This document shows positions 45,366 through 52,989 of a stretch of DNA of 64,000 bases, piece by piece. The stretch is taken from positions 558,001 to 622,000 of the forward strand of contig NZ_QYUR01000006.1 of the NCBI RefSeq assembly GCF_003596405.1, in the 5' to 3' direction. Below the pieces are notes generated by a model, which saw only the letters and a list, made by a program, of their open reading frames with translations, was not told where the DNA came from and did not search any database. Origin of the DNA: Pseudomonas cavernicola. Its GTDB lineage: Bacteria > Pseudomonadota > Gammaproteobacteria > Pseudomonadales > Pseudomonadaceae. Every line of letters starts with the position of its first letter. Positions within the stretch are counted from its first letter, which is position 1. Position numbers and translations under genes: made by a program.

Positions 45366-45791
45366 ATGACCTTGAGAATACTGGTTACACTAGGCGTGCT
45401 CATTTACGGGCTTGTAGTCCCGATTCTCGAAATAAACTCTACCCATGTATTTAATCCTGAATGGCCACCACATGCCCGGCTACATGAGGTATGGCAGCTG
45501 GTAACCAACACAGCAATAGGAGTGTTTTGCCTGTGGCACGCTTGGGGGAAAGATAACGTACGTTTACCAAGCGCATTGGCACTTTTCATTACAGGCGGCT
45601 TTTTAGTCGCCTATGCTATTCAAAGCAGGTACGGTGGTTCCATGGTTCTGTCGGATGGAACGGAAAAAACCATTATGGGACTCAACCTAGGCGTGGTCGC
45701 GTTTGGTGTCGTAGCAATTTTTTCTGTGGCCACGATCATTCTAGACAGTCACCAAAGATCCAAAGCACATCAGCGGGTGTACGGCTCCTAA
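45366..45791 (+). CDS. Cassette 8: four-helix membrane protein of unknown function
   Basis: A 141-residue protein with hydrophobic helices at about 4-22, 44-60, 70-88 and 104-125. The loops hold LEINSTHVFNPEWPPHARLH and a C-terminal DSHQRSKAHQRV tail. I do not recognise a named family with confidence. It starts at the ATG five bases after the attC and ends within three bases of the next. Confidence 0.7.
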   Translation: MTLRILVTLGVLIYGLVVPILEINSTHVFNPEWPPHARLHEVWQLVTNTAIGVFCLWHAWGKDNVRLPSALALFITGGFLVAYAIQSRYGGSMVLSDGTEKTIMGLNLGVVAFGVVAIFSVATIILDSHQRSKAHQRVYGS

Positions 45792-45861
45792 CATACGGTT
45801 CAAGTCGTTCGCTTCGCTCGCAGGGACCGCGTACCGCGGCCCCTTAACCTAATCGTTAAGC
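45786..45861 (+). repeat. attC 8
   Basis: 76 bp, TCCTAAC to GTTAAGC. The inner part is the same as attC 7. R'' complements the cassette 8 start except at the C/T position. Confidence 0.88.
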
Positions 45862-45886
45862 GCCCCACCACTCTAAGGCCAAGCGC

Positions 45887-46390
45887 ATGCCGTTACTCGA
45901 CGAACTGCTATTCCTCTTGACCCTCTTCGCAGCACTGGGCTGCGGGGTGATGGCCGGGCTGTTCTTTGCCTTCTCGAACTTCGTGATGAAGGCCCTTGCT
46001 CGCCTCCATCCGGAAAGCGGCATTGCGGCCATGCAATCCATCAACGTTGCAGTTCTCAATCCATTGTTCCTGTCCCTCTTCCTCGGTACCGCCGCAGCTT
46101 GTCTGCTCCTTGTCATTTACTCGCTCACGCGTTGGCAGAGCTCAGGCACCCTCTGCATTGTGGCTGGAAGCGGACTCTATCTCCTCGGCAACTTCGTCGT
46201 GACGATAGCCTGCAACGTGCCACGGAATGATGCTTTAGCACGAGTTGACGCTTCGAACTCCGAAACCGTCGGCACCTGGCGCGACTATGTCCTCAGTTGG
46301 ACGAGGTGGAACCACGTAAGGACAATCACTGCGCTTGCGGCGGCAGCATTGCTCACGATTGCTCTTTGTCAGTTGCGCACTGTCGGTTGA
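45887..46390 (+). CDS. Cassette 9: DUF1772 membrane protein
   Basis: A 167-residue protein of the DUF1772 (anthrone-oxygenase-like) group: a first helix GCGVMAGLFFAFSNFVMKAL, later LYLLGNFVVTIACNVPRNDAL, then WRDYVLSWTRWNHVRTITAL, a combination diagnostic for the family. Four helices. The biochemical role is unclear. It is followed, after a short decayed attC, by a second DUF1772 gene. Confidence 0.85.
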   Translation: MPLLDELLFLLTLFAALGCGVMAGLFFAFSNFVMKALARLHPESGIAAMQSINVAVLNPLFLSLFLGTAAACLLLVIYSLTRWQSSGTLCIVAGSGLYLLGNFVVTIACNVPRNDALARVDASNSETVGTWRDYVLSWTRWNHVRTITALAAAALLTIALCQLRTVG

Positions 46391-46420
46391 GGCAAACGAG
46401 GGCGCGAACTTGAACGGAAC

Positions 46421-46478
46421 GCCTGCCCCGTCCATCGAGCAGTAGCCACCAGCAAGCCGCTCATATCAGACGTCAGGC
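46421..46478 (+). repeat. attC 9, degenerate
   Basis: 58 bp, GCCTGCC to GTCAGGC. The AAC of R'' is replaced by GCC. It aligns well with attC 6 (CCATCGAG, AGCCGCTCA blocks). Confidence 0.6.
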
Positions 46479-46496
46479 CACGAAGGAGCGCGGTTT

Positions 46497-46937
46497 ATGC
46501 TTCAAATAGTGCAGTTTTTAGCCACATTCTGTACGTCAATATTTGCCGGCGCCGCCATCTACATCACTGTCGCAGAGCATCCTGCGCGCATGCTCGGAGA
46601 CACCCGTTCTGCTTTGACGCAATGGGCTCCAAGCTATAAGCGGGCCACGCTTATGCAGGCTCCGCTGGCCTTGGTCGGGCTTGTCACTTCCGTTGCTGCC
46701 TGGTGGTTAGGAGCCGGCGCGTGGTGGCTCGTCGCCGGCCTCTTGATAGGCGCTGTCGTGCCATTCACGCTGATTGCTGTCATGCCCACCAACCGCAAGT
46801 TGCTGGCGACTGACCGCGATGCAGCGTCCGCCGAAACGCGCATCTTGCTTGATCGTTGGGGCAAGCTCCACGCAATACGGAGCGTTTTGAGCCTTCTCGC
46901 GACAGCATTGTTGCTGTGGCAGTTGTGCGCGACTTAA
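46497..46937 (+). CDS. Cassette 10: second DUF1772-like membrane protein
   Basis: A 146-residue, four-helix protein behind GAAGGAG. FAGAAIYITVAEHPARMLG and VMPTNRKLLATDRDAASA with the later WGKLHAIRSVLSLLA fit DUF1772. It is not a copy of cassette 9; the two share only family features. Confidence 0.83.
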   Translation: MLQIVQFLATFCTSIFAGAAIYITVAEHPARMLGDTRSALTQWAPSYKRATLMQAPLALVGLVTSVAAWWLGAGAWWLVAGLLIGAVVPFTLIAVMPTNRKLLATDRDAASAETRILLDRWGKLHAIRSVLSLLATALLLWQLCAT

Positions 46938-46991
46938 CAGTTCATTCCAGCCGAAGCCGCTTCGCGGCGCGGCTTAATTCAGGCGTTAGAC
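46932..46991 (+). repeat. attC 10
   Basis: 60 bp, ACTTAAC to GTTAGAC. A compact site with AGCCG..CGGCTTAATTC arms. Confidence 0.82.
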
Positions 46992-47004
46992 GCAACCACA
47001 AACC

Positions 47005-47316
47005 ATGAAGATAATTCGCAGCAAAGAGTTCACCGCTGAACGTGCATGGGGAGCAGTCGACATTGCTAATATGCACGGCATTACTACTCGCCTTCACTGG
47101 ACGGACCAGCCTTATAAGTGGCACATAAATGATGGTGAGGAAGTCTTTACAGTCCTCGATGGCAGGGTGGAGATGCGCTATCGAGAAAATGGTGTCGAGC
47201 AGTCAAGTATTCTTGAGGTCGGCGATATTTTCTATGCATCAATAGGCACAGAACATGTCGCGCACCCAATCGGCATTGCGAGAATCCTTGTGATCGAATG
47301 TGAGGGTAGTGTCTAA
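47005..47316 (+). CDS. Cassette 11: cupin-domain protein
   Basis: A 103-residue single cupin. The first motif is WHINDGEEVFTVLDGRVEMR (about 39-58) and the second YASIGTEHVAHPIG (about 77-90). His and Glu residues for a metal are present (HINDGEE, EHVAHP). It starts 14 bases after the attC without an obvious ribosome site. Substrate unknown. Confidence 0.88.
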   Translation: MKIIRSKEFTAERAWGAVDIANMHGITTRLHWTDQPYKWHINDGEEVFTVLDGRVEMRYRENGVEQSSILEVGDIFYASIGTEHVAHPIGIARILVIECEGSV

Positions 47317-47372
47317 CAATGCGTATATCGACTCTCCCCGCAAGTGGCCACCCCTTAGCTTGATCGTTGGGT
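47311..47372 (+). repeat. attC 11
   Basis: 62 bp, GTCTAAC to GTTGGGT. R'' is the exact complement of the cassette 11 start GTTAGAC. Confidence 0.83.
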
Positions 47373-47383
47373 GTCACCAAGCC

Positions 47384-47842
47384 ATGAACTACCCCACACT
47401 TGTTTCTGAAGTCTTTTCCGCGTTTTCTGTCGAGTCTGCCGCTGTACCCTCGGTCACACTTCGCGCGGGAAACGCTCTTGACGATTACAGCGAGCCAACG
47501 AACTTCGATCCATGTGCGGACGTGATTTCGGACGCCTATCTGGAGCAGTACCACTGGGGCATCGGGTATCTCGATCCAGCATCTTGGCGTCACTACCTGC
47601 CCCACCTTATCGAGTACGCCGTTCGGCATGTGCAAGTAGGCAGCGGTGTCATAGATAGCTTGCTGAATTCTTTACGGCCGCCTGATCGCGACCCTCCGCG
47701 GTTAGCGTCGCTTTCGGCACAACAAGAGGCAGCCGTCACCCGTTTTTTGGACTTTTTGGCTTTCTCGCCAGAGTCGGCACAAATAGGGCTTGCTTGCCAA
47801 GTGCTTGAGGAGTGGTGGGTGCCCGGCGCACTTTATCGATAG
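47384..47842 (+). CDS. Cassette 12: DUF6714-like protein
   Basis: A 152-residue soluble protein started at MNYPTLVSEVFSAFSVESAA. The pattern ALDDYSEP..., then LDPASWRHYLPHLIEYAVRH, then LSAQQEAAVTRFLDFLA and a final LEEWWVPG resembles DUF6714, whose members are often found on integrons. An upstream in-frame start (47300) would lie in the attC and is rejected. Function unknown. Confidence 0.65.
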   Translation: MNYPTLVSEVFSAFSVESAAVPSVTLRAGNALDDYSEPTNFDPCADVISDAYLEQYHWGIGYLDPASWRHYLPHLIEYAVRHVQVGSGVIDSLLNSLRPPDRDPPRLASLSAQQEAAVTRFLDFLAFSPESAQIGLACQVLEEWWVPGALYR

Positions 47843-47855
47843 GCCGCTGGATGAC

Positions 47856-47933
47856 GCCCATCAAGCCGTTCAAGTCGTTCGCTTCGCTCACTGGAGCATC
47901 GATAGACTGCCCCTCTCAGCTTAATCGTTATAC
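47856..47933 (+). repeat. attC 12
   Basis: 78 bp, GCCCATC to GTTATAC, with the common GTTCAAGTCGTTCGCTTCGC inner part. R'' has AT in place of AA, so the core is weakened. Confidence 0.78.
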
Positions 47934-47951
47934 CTCATGGGGGGATCACGC

Positions 47952-48374
47952 ATGAAAGCTCGAGTTACTGTCATTACCATTGGCGTCGACGACTTGGAGA
48001 GGTCGCTTCGTTTCTATCGCGATGGCCTTGGCTTGAAGACGGAAGGCATTATTGGCAAGGAGTTTGAGCACGGAGCAGTGGCCTTCTTTGACTTGCAGGG
48101 CGGTTTGAAGCTTGCGATCTGGCCGCGCCAGAGTCTTTCCTATGATTCTGGCATTCCGCTAAGCAGCCCAAGCCCTACCGAATTCACCCTCGGTCATAAC
48201 GTCTCGTCAAAAGCAGAAGTCGACGCGGTTATGGAGCAGGCGAAAAATGCAGGCGCCGTAATCGTCAAGCCTGCTGCTGACACCTTTTGGGGCGGTTACG
48301 CCGGCTACTTTCAAGATCCTGATCAGCATCTGTGGGAGGTCGTATGGAATCCCCAATTAGCAGTCCAGGATTGA
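47952..48374 (+). CDS. Cassette 13: VOC-family (glyoxalase-like) protein
   Basis: A 140-residue VOC protein: ITIGVDDLERSLRFYRDGLG at the N-terminus, then GAVAFFDLQGGLKLAIWPRQ, then GGYAGYFQDPDQHLWEVVWN with the terminal Glu metal ligand. Substrate (glyoxal adduct, antibiotic or aromatic) cannot be told. I start at ATG 47952 behind a GGGGGGA run. Confidence 0.88.
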   Translation: MKARVTVITIGVDDLERSLRFYRDGLGLKTEGIIGKEFEHGAVAFFDLQGGLKLAIWPRQSLSYDSGIPLSSPSPTEFTLGHNVSSKAEVDAVMEQAKNAGAVIVKPAADTFWGGYAGYFQDPDQHLWEVVWNPQLAVQD

Positions 48375-48375
48375 G

Positions 48376-48431
48376 GCATAACAATTCATTCCGGCAGGTG
48401 CCTTCGGCGTCGCTGAATTCAGGCGTTAAGC
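48376..48431 (+). repeat. attC 13
   Basis: 56 bp, GCATAAC to GTTAAGC. Compact type with AATTCATTCCGGCAGGTGCC and GAATTC arms. Confidence 0.83.
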
Positions 48432-48447
48432 CAAGGGAGTCATCGCA

Positions 48448-48867
48448 TTGAGCACACTTCCACCTTTGCTCATTGCTGCCAGCGCAGCGATCATTCTGCT
48501 GCTTGGCCTCATCCACCTTTTGTACACCTTCTATGGTTCTAAACTGCTGCCGCGCGACCGTGAACTACTAGCGCGCATGCAGGAGGTGTCGCCTGTAATC
48601 ACGCGCGAAACAACCATGTGGAAGGCCTGGATCGGCTTCAACGCTAGCCACAGCTACGGCGCAATCCTGTTCGGCGGCGTGTATGGCTATCTATCCCTGG
48701 TGCACAGTGCGTTCTTGTTCCAGTCCACCTTCCTTCTATCCCTCGGGTTGCTACTGCTTTTCGGCTACGTCTTCTTGGGCAAACGCTATTGGTTCAGCAT
48801 TCCGTTTCGCGGCATCCTTTTGGCCACTTCCCTTTATGTCCTCGCGCTCCTCATCAACTGGGCCTAG
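48448..48867 (+). CDS. Cassette 14: LIC_13387-like membrane protein
   Basis: A 139-residue, four-helix protein starting at TTG 48448 after AAGGGAG. Helices at about 6-25, 66-85, 90-108 and 117-137; the WKAWIGFNASHSYGAILFGG segment is characteristic of a small family of unknown function. No attC follows the gene, so this end cassette has lost its recombination site or was truncated. Confidence 0.72.
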   Translation: MSTLPPLLIAASAAIILLLGLIHLLYTFYGSKLLPRDRELLARMQEVSPVITRETTMWKAWIGFNASHSYGAILFGGVYGYLSLVHSAFLFQSTFLLSLGLLLLFGYVFLGKRYWFSIPFRGILLATSLYVLALLINWA

Positions 48868-48981
48868 GTTCTGTAGGGGCCTTCGGCAACGCAAAGCCAT
48901 CCAGCAGGTTTATTCCGGGTCGCAGGTATTAACCTGGCCTGGGCGGTTACAATGGTCGCCCTCTCCTTCACGGCCCTTGTC

Positions 48982-49692
48982 ATGACAGACCCCATTCGCC
49001 TCTCCAAACGCCTTGTCGAGCTGGTCGGCTGCTCTCGCCGGGAGGCGGAGCTGTACATTGAAGGTGGCTGGGTCACGGTTGACGGCGAGGTGGTCGAGGA
49101 GCCGCAGTTCAAGGTACAGGAACAGAAAGTCGAACTGCTCCCGGATGCCGTGCTAAGCAAAGCCGAACCCGTCACCTTGCTGCTGCACCAGCCACCAGCG
49201 CCTGACTCCAGCACGGCGTTGCAGTTAATCAGCCCCGCTACGCTGTCGGTTGAACACCGCTACGGCACTCGTCCACTAAAAGGCCACTTTGTGCGGCTGA
49301 GCCCGACTGCGGCATTGCAAGCGGATGCAGGCGGCTTGCTGGTGTTTACTCAGGATTGGCGCGTGTTGCGCAAGCTGACCGACGATGCGGCCAAACTCGA
49401 GCAGGAGTACATCGTTGAGGTGGCTGGCGAGATCGCCGAGCACGGGCTCAACCGGCTCAACCACGGCTTGACCTACAAGGGTTACGTTCTGCCGCCGGTG
49501 AAGGCCAGTTGGCAGAACGAAACCCGCCTACGCTTTGCCCTGAAGAACCCGCAGCCTGGCCAGATCGCGCGCATGTGCGCCAGCGTCGGGCTTACGGTCA
49601 TCAGCATGAAGCGCATCCGCATCGGCGGCGTCTCCATGGGCAAATTGCAGCCAGGACAATGGCGTTATTTGGCGGCGACCGAGAAGTTCTAA
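48982..49692 (+). CDS. rRNA pseudouridine synthase (RsuA/RluB/RluF type)
   Basis: A 236-residue enzyme, started at MTDPIRLSKRLVELVGCSRR (48982). An N-terminal S4 domain (about 4-60) precedes the synthase domain; LQADAGGLLVFTQDW holds the catalytic Asp in the usual Asp-x-Gly-Leu-Leu context. The exact rRNA or tRNA target is not clear. It is the first core gene after the integron, starting 115 bases beyond the last cassette gene. Confidence 0.9.
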   Translation: MTDPIRLSKRLVELVGCSRREAELYIEGGWVTVDGEVVEEPQFKVQEQKVELLPDAVLSKAEPVTLLLHQPPAPDSSTALQLISPATLSVEHRYGTRPLKGHFVRLSPTAALQADAGGLLVFTQDWRVLRKLTDDAAKLEQEYIVEVAGEIAEHGLNRLNHGLTYKGYVLPPVKASWQNETRLRFALKNPQPGQIARMCASVGLTVISMKRIRIGGVSMGKLQPGQWRYLAATEKF

Positions 49693-49752
49693 TCCCGCGC
49701 TTGCTGACAGTGCTGCGGCGCTGTCTCTTTATGAATTAATCAGGACACCACA

Positions 49753-50214
49753 ATGATCAATAACGATGTATTGCGCAGCGTGCGCTACATGCTCGACATC
49801 AGCGACGCGAAGATCGTCGAGATCATCAAGCTCGCGGATTACGACGTTCAGCTAAGCGATGTCAGCGCTTTCCTGAAGAAAGATGAAGAAGACGGTTATG
49901 CCGATTGCAGCGATGAAGTGATGGCGCACTTCCTCGATGGTCTGGTTTTCCATAAGCGTGGCAAGGACGAAAGTCGCCCGGCGCATCCGATGGAGTTGCC
50001 GGTCACCAACAACATGGTGCTGAAAAAGCTTCGCGTGGCCTTCGAGCTGAAAGAAGACGACATGCACGCCATCCTGCAAGCCGCTGATTTTCCGGTCTCC
50101 AAACCGGAGCTGAGCGCGCTATTTCGCAAGTTTGGCCACAGCAACTACCGCACCTGTGGCGATCAGTTGCTGAGAAACTTCCTCAAGGGCCTGACCCTGC
50201 GCATCCGCGGCTAA
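49753..50214 (+). CDS. DUF1456 family protein (YehS-like)
   Basis: A 153-residue protein made of two similar halves: MINNDVLRSVRYMLDISDAK and MVLKKLRVAFELKEDDMHAI each begin a DUF1456 repeat, and each ends in FLDGLVFHKRG / FLKGLTLRIRG. Soluble, function unknown; the small helical repeats look like nucleic-acid- or protein-binding modules. Confidence 0.92.
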   Translation: MINNDVLRSVRYMLDISDAKIVEIIKLADYDVQLSDVSAFLKKDEEDGYADCSDEVMAHFLDGLVFHKRGKDESRPAHPMELPVTNNMVLKKLRVAFELKEDDMHAILQAADFPVSKPELSALFRKFGHSNYRTCGDQLLRNFLKGLTLRIRG

Positions 50215-50351
50215 GCAACTCGCATCTCGATGGGGGGACGGCTTAGCCACCACCCTCCTGCGCATGGCCGTGCATTCCCAAGCGCAATAGTGCCTCCGCG
50301 ATCCCCTCTCGACGATTAGGGTACCTCCACCCATTGCTCAGAGGACTCGCC

Positions 50352-51122
50352 ATGCACCCTTACTTCTCCCTGCAAGGCCGCACGGCCTTGGTCACCGGCG
50401 GTACCCGTGGCATCGGCAAGATGATTGCCAAGGCTTTCGTCGAGGCCGGCGCCACGGTGTATGTCTGCGCCCGCGATGCCGAGGCCTGCACGCTCACCGC
50501 AACCGAACTGTCTGCCTTCGGCAAGTGCCACGGCATTTCGGCCAACTTGGCCAGTGAGGAAGCCATAGAGGCGCTGGCGGCGCAACTGAGCAGCGAAATC
50601 GGCCAGTTGGATATCCTGGTGAACAACGCCGGCACTACCTGGGGCGCGCCTCTGGAAAGCTATCCGGTGAAGGGCTGGGAAAAGGTCATGCAACTGAACG
50701 TCACCTCAGTGTTCAGTTGCATCCAGCACTTGCTGCCGCTGCTACGCAAGGCCGGCTCGGCGGAGAACCCAGCGCGAATCATCAATATCGGCTCGGTGGC
50801 GGGGATTTCCTCCTTCGGCGAAGACGCCTACGCCTACGGTCCCAGCAAGGCGGCGCTACACCAGCTGTCGCGGATACTCGCCCGCGAGCTGGTCACTCAG
50901 CACATCAACGTCAACGTCATCGCCCCCGGGCGCTTCCCAAGCAAGATGACCAGCCATATCGCCAAGGATGCCGAGGCGCTGGCCGAAGACACCGCAATGA
51001 TCCCGATGAAGCGCTGGGGCCGTGAAGAAGAGATGGCTGCACTGGCCATCAGCCTGGCGAGCACCGCCGGGGCGTACATGACCGGCAACATCATCCCCAT
51101 CGACGGTGGTTTCAGCCTCTGA
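50352..51122 (+). CDS. rhlG: SDR-family beta-ketoacyl reductase RhlG
   Basis: A 256-residue NADPH-dependent short-chain reductase. TGGTRGIG (15-22) binds the cofactor, NNAG follows, and AYAYGPSKAAL holds the YxxxK pair. Length and sequence follow P. aeruginosa RhlG closely (MHPYFSLQGR start, LNVTSVFSCIQHLLPLL, APGRFPSKMTSHIA). RhlG was linked to rhamnolipid precursor supply, but that role is disputed. It starts at 50352 behind GAGGA and is monocistronic. Confidence 0.92.
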   Translation: MHPYFSLQGRTALVTGGTRGIGKMIAKAFVEAGATVYVCARDAEACTLTATELSAFGKCHGISANLASEEAIEALAAQLSSEIGQLDILVNNAGTTWGAPLESYPVKGWEKVMQLNVTSVFSCIQHLLPLLRKAGSAENPARIINIGSVAGISSFGEDAYAYGPSKAALHQLSRILARELVTQHINVNVIAPGRFPSKMTSHIAKDAEALAEDTAMIPMKRWGREEEMAALAISLASTAGAYMTGNIIPIDGGFSL

Positions 51123-51123
51123 G

Positions 51124-51317
51124 AACCTGTTCAATATCTGCTGCGCTTGGCCATGCTGCGTTGAAAACAGGCTCGGAATGCTCATTTACCACTCGTAAAC
51201 TCCGCTTCCTCGCCTGTTCTTGTTATGCCTTGTGACCCACATGGATGTGGGGAATGCCGCTACCCGTAGGGAACGGGTGCGGCCCTGACCTGCGCTCGCG
51301 ACGATCTTGAACAGGTT
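51124..51317. repeat. Inverted-end intergenic element, 194 bp
   Basis: AACCTGTTCAATATC (51124-51138) and GATCTTGAACAGGTT (51303-51317) are inverted copies with one mismatch in 15. The left end starts right at the rhlG stop. Similar sequence with AAAACAGGCTCGGAATGCTC is, as I recall, scattered in pseudomonad intergenic DNA. No gene lies inside. The remaining bases to 51478 hold a CGGCGGCGGGC-rich stretch and the promoter of the next gene. Confidence 0.55.
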
Positions 51318-51478
51318 TTGAGGTGCGCCTGCCGCCTACGCCGTGCGGCGGCGGGCAAAAGCCGTTCAGGCCTTGAGCCCTTGGTCGGCTGCTGCTGCCC
51401 CATACCCCGGCTCTGCTAGCGTTACTTGATGGGGGTAGCGCGACCTCTCGCACTAGAAAAGCGAGAAGGAGGTTAGTC

Positions 51479-52114
51479 ATGAGCATGGCAGACTGGCATT
51501 TACAGGGGATCGAATTCGCCTCCTGCAACTGCAACTGGGGCTGCCCGTGCCAATTCAGCGCCCTTCCCACCCACGGCAATTGCGAAGCCGTGGTTTCGAT
51601 GCGGGTACAGCACGGACACTTCAACGATATATCACTGGATGATCTGTGTTGGGTTGGCACTTTCGCCTGGCCCGGCGCCATCCATGAAGGCAATGGCCGT
51701 TGCCAGGTGTTTATCGAGGACAAAGCCTCACCTGCGCAACGCGAGGCACTCCTGACCATCCTTTCCGGCGAGGAGACGGAACCCGGCGCCACTGTGTTCC
51801 AGGTGTTCAGTAGCACCATCACCGAAATGTACGAACCGCAGTTCGTGCCAATCGAGTTCTCGGTCGACATGGCCAGCCGCCAAGCGCACACGCGGATCCC
51901 TGGCGTGCTGGAGGTGACCGGTGAACCGATCCGCAATCCCGTCACCGGCGAGCCGCAGGAAGCCCGCTTGATCCTGCCCAACGGCTTCGAATTCACCGAG
52001 GCGGAAATGGCCAGCGGCAGTTATCGGACCCACGGCGCCATCAAGATCAGTTCGAAGCAGAGCCATGGGCACTTCGCCAAGCTGCATTTCACCGGTCAGG
52101 GAGTGGTGCGCTGA
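51479..52114 (+). CDS. DUF1326 domain-containing protein
   Basis: A 211-residue protein with the family signature at its start: EFASCNCNWGCPCQFSALPT, a cluster of cysteines that may bind a metal. Soluble and without a signal. It starts behind AGAAGGAGG and is followed 2 nt later by the DUF2182 membrane protein; these two families usually occur as a pair, which suggests a joint role at the membrane, possibly metal handling. That role is inference. Confidence 0.92.
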   Translation: MSMADWHLQGIEFASCNCNWGCPCQFSALPTHGNCEAVVSMRVQHGHFNDISLDDLCWVGTFAWPGAIHEGNGRCQVFIEDKASPAQREALLTILSGEETEPGATVFQVFSSTITEMYEPQFVPIEFSVDMASRQAHTRIPGVLEVTGEPIRNPVTGEPQEARLILPNGFEFTEAEMASGSYRTHGAIKISSKQSHGHFAKLHFTGQGVVR

Positions 52115-52116
52115 AG

Positions 52117-52929
52117 GTGCTCCGGTTATCCGAGGGGGTGGCTGAAAGAGCCCAGCGCTTATGGCCATTGCGTAAGGAGCAGTGGCTGTTGTTGTTTTGC
52201 CTGTTGGCACTGACCGGCCTGGCTTGGCTGGCGTTGCGGCGGCTGGCAAGCGGTATGGCCGCTCCAGGTGGCATGGCGGATATGGCCATGGCCGGCATGC
52301 CGATGCCCTGGAGCTTGGGCGATGCTTTGCTGATGTTCGCCATGTGGGTGGTGATGATGATCGGCATGATGCTGCCCAGCGCCCTGCCGATGATGCTGAT
52401 GTACCAGCTGATGCTGCGCAAACGCCTGCCAAACGCACAGCGACGCTGGGCCCTGACGCTGTTTTGCCTGGCCTATGTACTGGTCTGGAGTGGCTTCAGC
52501 CTGCTCGCCACCTTGCTGCAATGGAGCCTGGAGCAGCTCACCCTGCTCAGCCCAGACATGCGCGGCAGCCCCATGCTCGCCGCTGGCCTGTTGCTGGCTG
52601 CCGGCACTTATCAACTGTTACCCACTAAAGCAGCTTGCCTGGAACGCTGCCGTGGACCGCTGCATTTCTTGCTGGCGTACTGGCGCCCTGGCGTGCGTGG
52701 TGGCTGGCGCATGGGCCTGGCCCACGGCCTGTACTGCCTGGGCTGCTGCTGGGCACTGATGGGCTTGCTGTTCGTTGGCGGGGTAATGAACCTGCTGTGG
52801 GTCGCAATGATCGGCGGCTATGTCCTGCTCGAAAAGACCTTGCCTGGCGGGCGCGGGTTCAGCCGTCTGAGTGGTTTGCTGCTGCTCGGTTGGGGAGCGC
52901 TCCTGCTGCTTGGCCGAGTGCACGCATGA
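52117..52929 (+). CDS. DUF2182 membrane protein
   Basis: A 270-residue membrane protein with a GTG start 2 nt after the DUF1326 stop. It is rich in Met: MAAPGGMADMAMAGMPMPW and MWVVMMIGMMLPSALPMMLM. Later come LACLERC-like cysteines and GLYCLGCCWALMGLLFVGGV. About six helices. The methionine and cysteine pattern suggests copper or another soft metal, but the family is uncharacterised. Confidence 0.9.
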   Translation: MLRLSEGVAERAQRLWPLRKEQWLLLFCLLALTGLAWLALRRLASGMAAPGGMADMAMAGMPMPWSLGDALLMFAMWVVMMIGMMLPSALPMMLMYQLMLRKRLPNAQRRWALTLFCLAYVLVWSGFSLLATLLQWSLEQLTLLSPDMRGSPMLAAGLLLAAGTYQLLPTKAACLERCRGPLHFLLAYWRPGVRGGWRMGLAHGLYCLGCCWALMGLLFVGGVMNLLWVAMIGGYVLLEKTLPGGRGFSRLSGLLLLGWGALLLLGRVHA

Positions 52930-52989
52930 GCGCTGGCCAAGCGCCCGTGCACAGGTATGATGGCGCGGTTCCTGGCCAGTCTGATTCCC

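Larger units (their letters stand above)
40797..48867. mobile_element. Chromosomal integron with dead integrase and about 14 cassettes
   Basis: The parts in order are an intI remnant on the minus strand, an attI region, and a run of plus-strand cassettes divided by attC sites 48-88 bp long. Most attC sites have a CGTTCGCTTCGCTCACTGGGAC-like inner hairpin or a shorter variant, with RYYYAAC and GTTRRRY cores. Cassette genes in the first 2.5 kb are visibly AT-rich against their surroundings. The missing catalytic part of IntI means no self-mobilisation. Confidence 0.92.

Noticed and set aside
47300..47383. Longer start for cassette 12 and other cassette frames reaching into attC
   Set aside because: The extra codons lie in the attC hairpin and would not be carried with the cassette; the internal ATG fits the family.
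41908..48431. CRISPR array in the repeated GTTCAAGTCGTTCGCTTCGC blocks
   Set aside because: Repeats are hundreds of bases apart, follow genes, vary in length and have attC cores; no short regular spacers or cas genes.
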